A stretch of DNA of 19,207 bases, taken from positions 1 through 19,207 of the forward strand of contig VGML01000016.1 of NCBI GenBank assembly GCA_016866415.1, read 5' to 3'. Made by a program: the position numbers and the translations under genes. Of the stretch, positions 15,069 through 19,207 are shown one piece after another. Source of the DNA: Bacteroidota bacterium. GTDB taxonomy: Bacteria > Bacteroidota > Bacteroidia > Flavobacteriales_D > Crocinitomicaceae. The notes beneath the pieces were generated by a model. The model made no database searches. It saw nothing but the letters and a program-made list of their open reading frames with translations, and was not told where the DNA came from. The stretch's first letter is position 1. Each line of letters starts with the position of its first letter.

Positions 15069-16346
15069 ATGAAAAAAATAATTTTATTAATTCCAAGTTT
15101 TTTAATTTCCCTTTTTGCCTTAGCTCAACCTACTGGTGGCTCAGGGGCGACACAAAATGATTTGCAATTAAACACGATTACGACAGCTTTACCTTTTATG
15201 TCAATCACTCCTGACTCCAGAGCAGGTGGAATGGGCGACGCAGGAACTGCATTAAGTCCGTCATCGACCTCAGTTTATTGGAATACTTCTGGAATAAGTT
15301 TTGCGAAGGAAAAATCGGAAGTAAGCTTGTCATACACACCTTGGCTTCGACAATTGACTAATGATATTCACCTTTCTTATTTGGCAGGGTATTATAAAAT
15401 AAATAAAACGCATTCTATTGGTGGTTCTTTAAGGTTTTTCAGTCTCGGAGAAATCACGTTTACAGATGCTTCTGGAAATGTTTTGAGAGAGGATAAACCA
15501 AGTGAATATGAATTAACGGGAGCTTATGCGTTCAGACTTTCAGATAAATTGAGTATTGGTTTGAATGGTAAATTTGCTTATTCCAATTTGACGGGTGGTT
15601 TGACCGTTGGTGGTGTTAATACCAAGCCAGGTATAGTTGGAGCGGCAGACCTATCATTTACCTATTTCAATGATCGCGCTAAAATTGGCAAGCTTAAAGG
15701 GGCATACACATTCGCTACAACCATTAATAATATCGGTAACAAAGTAGCTTATTCCGAATTGGCAAAGCGCGATTTCATTCCAATGAATTTAAAAATAGGA
15801 AATTCATTCAAAGCTGAGTTTGATGATTACAATCACGTGACTTTTGCTTTGGATTTACAAAAATTATTGGTCCCAACACCACCAATTACCAATGGAACGT
15901 TTGGTTATTCCTCTTTGCCTGATGGGGTTATGTTAGGAAAATCAAATGATGTGGGTGTAATTGCAGGGATGCTTCAATCATTTTATGATGCTCCAGGAGT
16001 ACCTGTTCAAAATGAAAATGGAGATTATTCAGATAATACAGGTCAAAGTGTGAAGGGTACAAGGTTCAAAGAAGAATTAACGGAAATAAATATCGCAGCA
16101 GGCGTAGAATGGTGGTACAACAATGTTTTCGCAGTACGATCAGGAGTTTTCTATGAGAATGAGAACAAAGGAAATCGAAAGTTTCTTAATCTGGGTGCTA
16201 CACTGAGATATAACATGTTTGCCATTGATTTCTCTTATTTGGCTTCTTTGAGCGGGCGTCAGAGTCCTCTAGCAAATACACTTCGATTTACGTTACGTTT
16301 GACACTAGGTCAATCTATGGCAAAAGGCGATAACACCGGCGAATAA
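15069..16346 (+). CDS. porV: Type IX secretion outer-membrane shuttle protein PorV (LptO)
   Basis: PorV is an outer-membrane beta-barrel that receives cargo from the SprA/Sov translocon and delivers it to the PorU sortase. The protein has 425 residues, with a signal peptide of 19 residues (ending FALA|Q). The family motif LPFMSITPDSRAGGMGDAG (41-59) follows, then SSTSVYWNTSG (66-75) and many alternating strands through to the FTLRLTLG-type final strand. The length is close to that of other PorV proteins. It lies 61 bp behind porU, and no clear terminator or strong promoter was found between them, so they are probably cotranscribed. The stop codon overlaps the ispF start (TAATG). Confidence 0.95.
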   Translation: MKKIILLIPSFLISLFALAQPTGGSGATQNDLQLNTITTALPFMSITPDSRAGGMGDAGTALSPSSTSVYWNTSGISFAKEKSEVSLSYTPWLRQLTNDIHLSYLAGYYKINKTHSIGGSLRFFSLGEITFTDASGNVLREDKPSEYELTGAYAFRLSDKLSIGLNGKFAYSNLTGGLTVGGVNTKPGIVGAADLSFTYFNDRAKIGKLKGAYTFATTINNIGNKVAYSELAKRDFIPMNLKIGNSFKAEFDDYNHVTFALDLQKLLVPTPPITNGTFGYSSLPDGVMLGKSNDVGVIAGMLQSFYDAPGVPVQNENGDYSDNTGQSVKGTRFKEELTEINIAAGVEWWYNNVFAVRSGVFYENENKGNRKFLNLGATLRYNMFAIDFSYLASLSGRQSPLANTLRFTLRLTLGQSMAKGDNTGE

Positions 16347-16825
16347 TGTTGGGTTTGCGTATCGGTTATGGAGTCGATGTTCATCAATTAGCGGAAGAAT
16401 ACCCATTATTTATTGGCGGAAAAAAAATCGAGTCTGATTTAGGAGCTGTTGGTCACTCGGATGCCGATGTATTACTTCATGCTATTTGCGATGCACTTTT
16501 AGGGGCTGCTAATCTACGAGATATCGGATTCCATTTTTCAGATACAGATCCCCAATATAAAGGAATCGATTCCAAAATTCTGCTCGGTGAGGTTGTCAAA
16601 TTAATTCATGGTAAAGGCTACAAAGTAATCAATATCGATTGTACTGTCATACTTGAGAAACCTAAATTGAATCCATACATCCCTGAAATGCAAGAAGTAA
16701 TTGCTCGAATTCTTGACGTAGAAATCGATGCGGTTTCAATTAAAGCCACTACACACGAAAAAGTAGATTCCTTTGGAGAACGGAGAGCTGTTAAAGCATA
16801 TGCTGCTTGTTTGATTTTAAAATAG
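16346..16825 (+). CDS. ispF: 2-C-methyl-D-erythritol 2,4-cyclodiphosphate synthase
   Basis: This MEP-pathway enzyme converts CDP-methylerythritol 2-phosphate to the cyclic diphosphate with release of CMP, on the way to isoprenoid precursors. The 159-residue protein has the metal ligands D11 and H13 (GYGVDVHQL) and H45 (DVLLHAICDALLGA). It also has the DIGFHFSDTD segment (59-68), EKPKL (104-108) and the nucleotide-contacting ATTHEK (134-139, keeping E138). The loop after it reads VDSFGERRAV where most IspF proteins have a LGFxGRxEG-type sequence, a visible deviation close to the active site. The start ATG overlaps the porV stop by one base (TAATG), implying translational coupling to a secretion gene of unrelated function. 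Confidence 0.95.
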   Translation: MLGLRIGYGVDVHQLAEEYPLFIGGKKIESDLGAVGHSDADVLLHAICDALLGAANLRDIGFHFSDTDPQYKGIDSKILLGEVVKLIHGKGYKVINIDCTVILEKPKLNPYIPEMQEVIARILDVEIDAVSIKATTHEKVDSFGERRAVKAYAACLILK

Positions 16826-16853
16826 CAATATCTTTTAATTTCGAATAAACTTA

Positions 16854-16891
16854 TTGCGAGCAATTCAAACGTTCGCAACTAGCAATTCAAA
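16854..16891. promoter_or_regulatory. Inverted repeat plus 22-bp-spaced direct repeats upstream of bioB
   Basis: TTGCGAGC (16854-16861) and GTTCGCAA (16871-16878) are inverted repeats with one mismatch (G-T) around 9 nt. AGCAATTCAAA occurs twice (16859-16869 and 16881-16891), starting exactly 22 bp apart, about two helical turns. The second copy occupies the place where a -33 element would be expected. There is no T run, so this is not an intrinsic ispF terminator. A binding site for a regulator of biotin genes is a reasonable inference; the regulator is unknown. Confidence 0.45.
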
Positions 16892-16909
16892 ATAAATTAT
16901 AACTCTTCT

Positions 16910-16917
16910 TATATTTG
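16910..16917 (+). promoter_or_regulatory. -7 box directly before bioB
   Basis: TATATTTG fits TAnnTTTG exactly and ends 4 nt before the bioB ATG. No TTTG lies 17-23 nt upstream; that place is taken by the second AGCAATTCAAA repeat. Use of this box would give an mRNA starting at about the ATG. Confidence 0.4.
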
Positions 16918-16921
16918 TAAT

Positions 16922-18034
16922 ATGAAAGTAAATCCAACTTATCAAACGAAGGATCAACTATTGGAGTTGTATAATAAACCCCTTTTGGAATTAGTATTTG
17001 AAGCTGCCTCAATTCATCGGCAATATCACAATCCACGAGAGGTTCAAATGTCTTCTCTTTTGAGTATAAAAACGGGAGGTTGTCCTGAAGATTGTGGTTA
17101 TTGTCCTCAGGCAGCTCGCTATCATACAGATGTAGATGCGCACAAATTGATGACGGTTGAGTCAGTTGTTGAGCAGGCTAAAAATGCCAAGGCGAATGGC
17201 TCTTCTCGTTTATGCATGGGGGCTGCGTGGAGAGAAGTTAGAGATAATCGTGATTTTGATAACGTTGTTGAGATGGTCCAAGAGGTCAATAACCTTGGAA
17301 TGGAAGTTTGCTGTACCCTTGGAATGTTGAATGAACAGCAAGCTCAAAGACTTAAAAATGCAGGTCTCTTTGCATACAACCATAATTTGGATACTTCTCC
17401 TGAATATTATGGGGATGTAATATCGACCAGAGAATACGAGGATCGTTTGAATACAATTGAAAACGCACGTAAAGCTGGAATAACGGTCTGCTCTGGTGGA
17501 ATTATCGGAATGGGAGAGGCTGTTGAAGATCGAGTTGGATTGCTTATGAGTTACATGAAAATGGAGAATCCACCTGAATCTATTCCAATAAATGCATTAG
17601 TTGCAGTTGAGGGCACTCCACTTGAAGATCAAAAACCAATAGAACAATGGGAAATGATTCGTATGGTTGCCACTACCAGAATAGTCTTTCCGCAAGCGAT
17701 TGTAAGACTTTCCGCAGGAAGAACGAAAATGAACAAGGAGGCCCAAGCATTGTGTTTTCTTGCTGGAGCAGGGTCAATTTTCGCAGGAGATAAACTTTTG
17801 ACAACACCAAATCCTGATTTCAATGAGGATAAAGAAATGTTTGACATTTTAGGTTTAATTCCAAAAGTACCATTTAAAGATGCAGAGCAACCTGTTTCTC
17901 TTCCAGATGAAAAAATTGAGGATCGTAAACGAAATGAAGCTCTTCGCGCAAAAGAACTTGAAGTTGCTAGAGCACAAGCAGTTCATAATGGCTTTGAACC
18001 TAGAAAAATAAAAACGGTCGACTCACAAGCATAA
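16922..18034 (+). CDS. bioB: Biotin synthase (radical SAM)
   Basis: BioB inserts sulfur into dethiobiotin, the final step of biotin synthesis. The 370-residue protein has the radical-SAM cluster ligands C54, C58 and C61 (GGCPEDCGYCPQ). Ligands of the auxiliary [2Fe-2S] cluster are also present: C98 (RLCMGAAW), C130 (EVCCTLG), C190 (TVCSGGI) and R262 (VRLSAGR). The YNHNLDTSPE (153-162) and FAGDKLLTTPNP segments are also typical. After the conserved core there is a charged tail of about 35 residues (EDRKRNEALRAKELEVARAQ and on) rich in Arg, Glu and Ala and probably helical, beyond the E. coli protein's end. The ATG at 16922 is certain because the next Met (43) lies inside the conserved region. 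Its stop overlaps the bioF start (TAATG). Upstream repeats suggest specific control. Confidence 0.96.
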   Translation: MKVNPTYQTKDQLLELYNKPLLELVFEAASIHRQYHNPREVQMSSLLSIKTGGCPEDCGYCPQAARYHTDVDAHKLMTVESVVEQAKNAKANGSSRLCMGAAWREVRDNRDFDNVVEMVQEVNNLGMEVCCTLGMLNEQQAQRLKNAGLFAYNHNLDTSPEYYGDVISTREYEDRLNTIENARKAGITVCSGGIIGMGEAVEDRVGLLMSYMKMENPPESIPINALVAVEGTPLEDQKPIEQWEMIRMVATTRIVFPQAIVRLSAGRTKMNKEAQALCFLAGAGSIFAGDKLLTTPNPDFNEDKEMFDILGLIPKVPFKDAEQPVSLPDEKIEDRKRNEALRAKELEVARAQAVHNGFEPRKIKTVDSQA

Positions 18035-19116
18035 TGAATGTGTTACTTCGTTTTAAATTAGAGGCAAGGAAACAAGAAAATAGCTTTCGACAACTTACCC
18101 TAACTAAGGGTGAAATTGACTTTTTTTCAAATGATTATTTAGGTTTATCAAATGATTCTGAGCTAAATTCAAGTACTTTTTCAGGTTCAACCGGTTCGCG
18201 ATTACTTTCTGGAAATTCCAATGAAGCGATTCAAGCCGAGAAATGTTTATCGAAATTCTTTGATTCAGAAAGCGCCCTCGTTTTTAATAGTGGCTATACC
18301 GCGAATTTGGGGATAATGTCGAGTGTTCCGCAACGTGGAGACTACATTCTTTATGATGAGCTCGTACATGCCAGTATTCGCGATGGAATTAGGTTATCGC
18401 ATGCAAAAGCAATATCTTTCAAACACAACGATACATATAATCTTGAAAAGCAAATCGCTAAAATTTCAGGAACGATCTATATTGTTGTTGAAAGTCTCTA
18501 TTCAATGGATGGTGATATGGCGCCCTTGAGGAAAATCATTGAAATTTCGAAATTAAATAATGCATTCCTTATTGTTGATGAAGCTCATGCAGTCGGTGTT
18601 TTTGGTTGGGAAGGAAGGGGAATAGTTCATGGAAGAGAAGTTATTGATGATGTTTTTGCGCGAATAGTAACTTTCGGAAAAGCCTTTGGATTTCATGGAG
18701 CAGCAGTTCTTGGTTCGGATGAATTGATTTCATTTTTGGTCAATTTTGCTCGACCTTTCATTTATACAACAGCCTTACCTCCCTCGGATTATAATGTAAT
18801 AAGGAATCGAATTGAACGAAGCGATATTCGGGATCGACAGCAAAAATTGCATGATAATCTAAACTATTTTCATTCCAAATTAAATCTTTCGACTAAGTCT
18901 GAAGTGAATTCGCCAATTCAAGTTTTTCAGTTTGGTTCAAAAGATGCTGTAATTGAAGTTTCGAAAAAGTTAATCAATGAAGGAATTTACACCAAACCAA
19001 TCTTTTCTCCCACGGTTCCAAAAGGTGAAGAACGAATCAGGTTGTGTTTTCATAGCTACAATAAAAAAGAAGAAATTGATACACTTTTAAATGTATTGAA
19101 TGATTCTAAATTCTAA
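18034..19116 (+). CDS. bioF: 8-amino-7-oxononanoate synthase (AONS)-type PLP enzyme
   Basis: This is an alpha-oxoamine synthase of fold type I. It is predicted to condense pimeloyl-ACP or pimeloyl-CoA with L-alanine to 8-amino-7-oxononanoate, the first ring-building step of biotin synthesis. The 360-residue protein shows FFSNDYLGLSN (30-40), GSTGSRLLSGN (51-61), H112 stacking on PLP (LVHASI), DEAHAVGVFG (182-191, with D182 and H185) and the Schiff-base lysine K216 (TFGKAFGFHGAAV). Close relatives (2-amino-3-ketobutyrate CoA ligase, serine palmitoyltransferase) share these motifs. The direct one-base overlap with bioB (TAATG) makes BioF the best choice. bioA, bioD and the pimeloyl-forming genes are not in this window. 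The gene is somewhat shorter than the E. coli enzyme (384 residues), mainly at the N terminus. Confidence 0.92.
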   Translation: MNVLLRFKLEARKQENSFRQLTLTKGEIDFFSNDYLGLSNDSELNSSTFSGSTGSRLLSGNSNEAIQAEKCLSKFFDSESALVFNSGYTANLGIMSSVPQRGDYILYDELVHASIRDGIRLSHAKAISFKHNDTYNLEKQIAKISGTIYIVVESLYSMDGDMAPLRKIIEISKLNNAFLIVDEAHAVGVFGWEGRGIVHGREVIDDVFARIVTFGKAFGFHGAAVLGSDELISFLVNFARPFIYTTALPPSDYNVIRNRIERSDIRDRQQKLHDNLNYFHSKLNLSTKSEVNSPIQVFQFGSKDAVIEVSKKLINEGIYTKPIFSPTVPKGEERIRLCFHSYNKKEEIDTLLNVLNDSKF

Positions 19117-19162
19117 TCTTTAAACACCAACAGAATTTTTCTTTTTAACTTTAGTAAAAATA

Positions 19163-19207
19163 ATGAGTATGTTACTTCCTTTTAATTTGAAAGCTTGGAT
19201 TGATGAA
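19163..19207 (+). CDS. Start of a probable 3-hydroxyanthranilate 3,4-dioxygenase gene (partial)
   Basis: The last 45 bases open a frame from an ATG, encoding MSMLLPFNLKAWIDE, and run off the window. The pattern PFNL..WIDE close to the N terminus is what 3-hydroxyanthranilate 3,4-dioxygenases have. These are non-heme Fe(II) cupins that open the ring of 3-hydroxyanthranilate, giving the precursor of quinolinate in kynurenine-type tryptophan degradation and NAD synthesis. Only 15 residues are visible, so the call rests on a short match. The 46-bp gap after bioF contains TAACTTTA (19146-19153), a near match to the -7 consensus, so the gene may have its own promoter. Confidence 0.5.
   Translation, partial: MSMLLPFNLKAWIDE

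Noticed and set aside
16854..16878. Inverted repeat after ispF as an intrinsic terminator
   Set aside because: No T run follows the stem in either direction. Its place and the overlapping direct repeats fit a regulatory site better.

Overview
The window is AT-rich chromosomal DNA from a member of the Bacteroidota, most likely Flavobacteriales. The case rests on a cluster of type IX secretion/gliding genes (gldJ, a porP/sprF homologue, porU, porV), which are confined to that phylum. It is supported by boxes matching the Bacteroidota -7 promoter consensus TAnnTTTG, by the general lack of Shine-Dalgarno sites, and by a GldJ lipoprotein with a Bacteroidota-type signal. A family-level placement (Crocinitomicaceae/Fluviicola-like) is only an impression.

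Left part (1-5078): a decayed exported-protein gene runs off the left edge. It is followed on the minus strand by an ALDH7-type aldehyde dehydrogenase and an FMN nitronate monooxygenase. A 116-bp divergent promoter region holding two perfect palindromes separates these from a plus-strand operon pnuC - nadR-type ribosylnicotinamide kinase - AMP nucleosidase. The operon imports and phosphorylates nicotinamide riboside and cleaves AMP.

Middle (5082-11044, minus strand): a TSUP-family membrane transporter and murF form one unit. They lie downstream of gldJ and a PorP/SprF protein, from which they are separated by a strong intrinsic terminator. gldJ encodes an unusually long (940-residue) form of the gliding lipoprotein with a roughly 300-residue insertion in its FGE-like domain.

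Right part (11171-19207, plus strand): porU (C25 sortase) and porV (outer-membrane shuttle) are followed by ispF, which overlaps the porV stop codon. Next come bioB and bioF, which also overlap, and the first 15 codons of a probable 3-hydroxyanthranilate 3,4-dioxygenase gene. The PorU/PorV pair and GldJ/PorP act at the outer membrane and periplasm in secretion of CTD-tagged proteins. ispF, murF, bioBF and pnuC/nadR are housekeeping or cofactor genes.

No tRNA, rRNA, CRISPR array, insertion sequence or phage gene was seen. The points most worth following are the GldJ insertion, the TAnnTTTG boxes placed 4 nt before the porU and bioB start codons (possible leaderless mRNAs), and the palindromes and direct repeats in the pnuC and bioB control regions.
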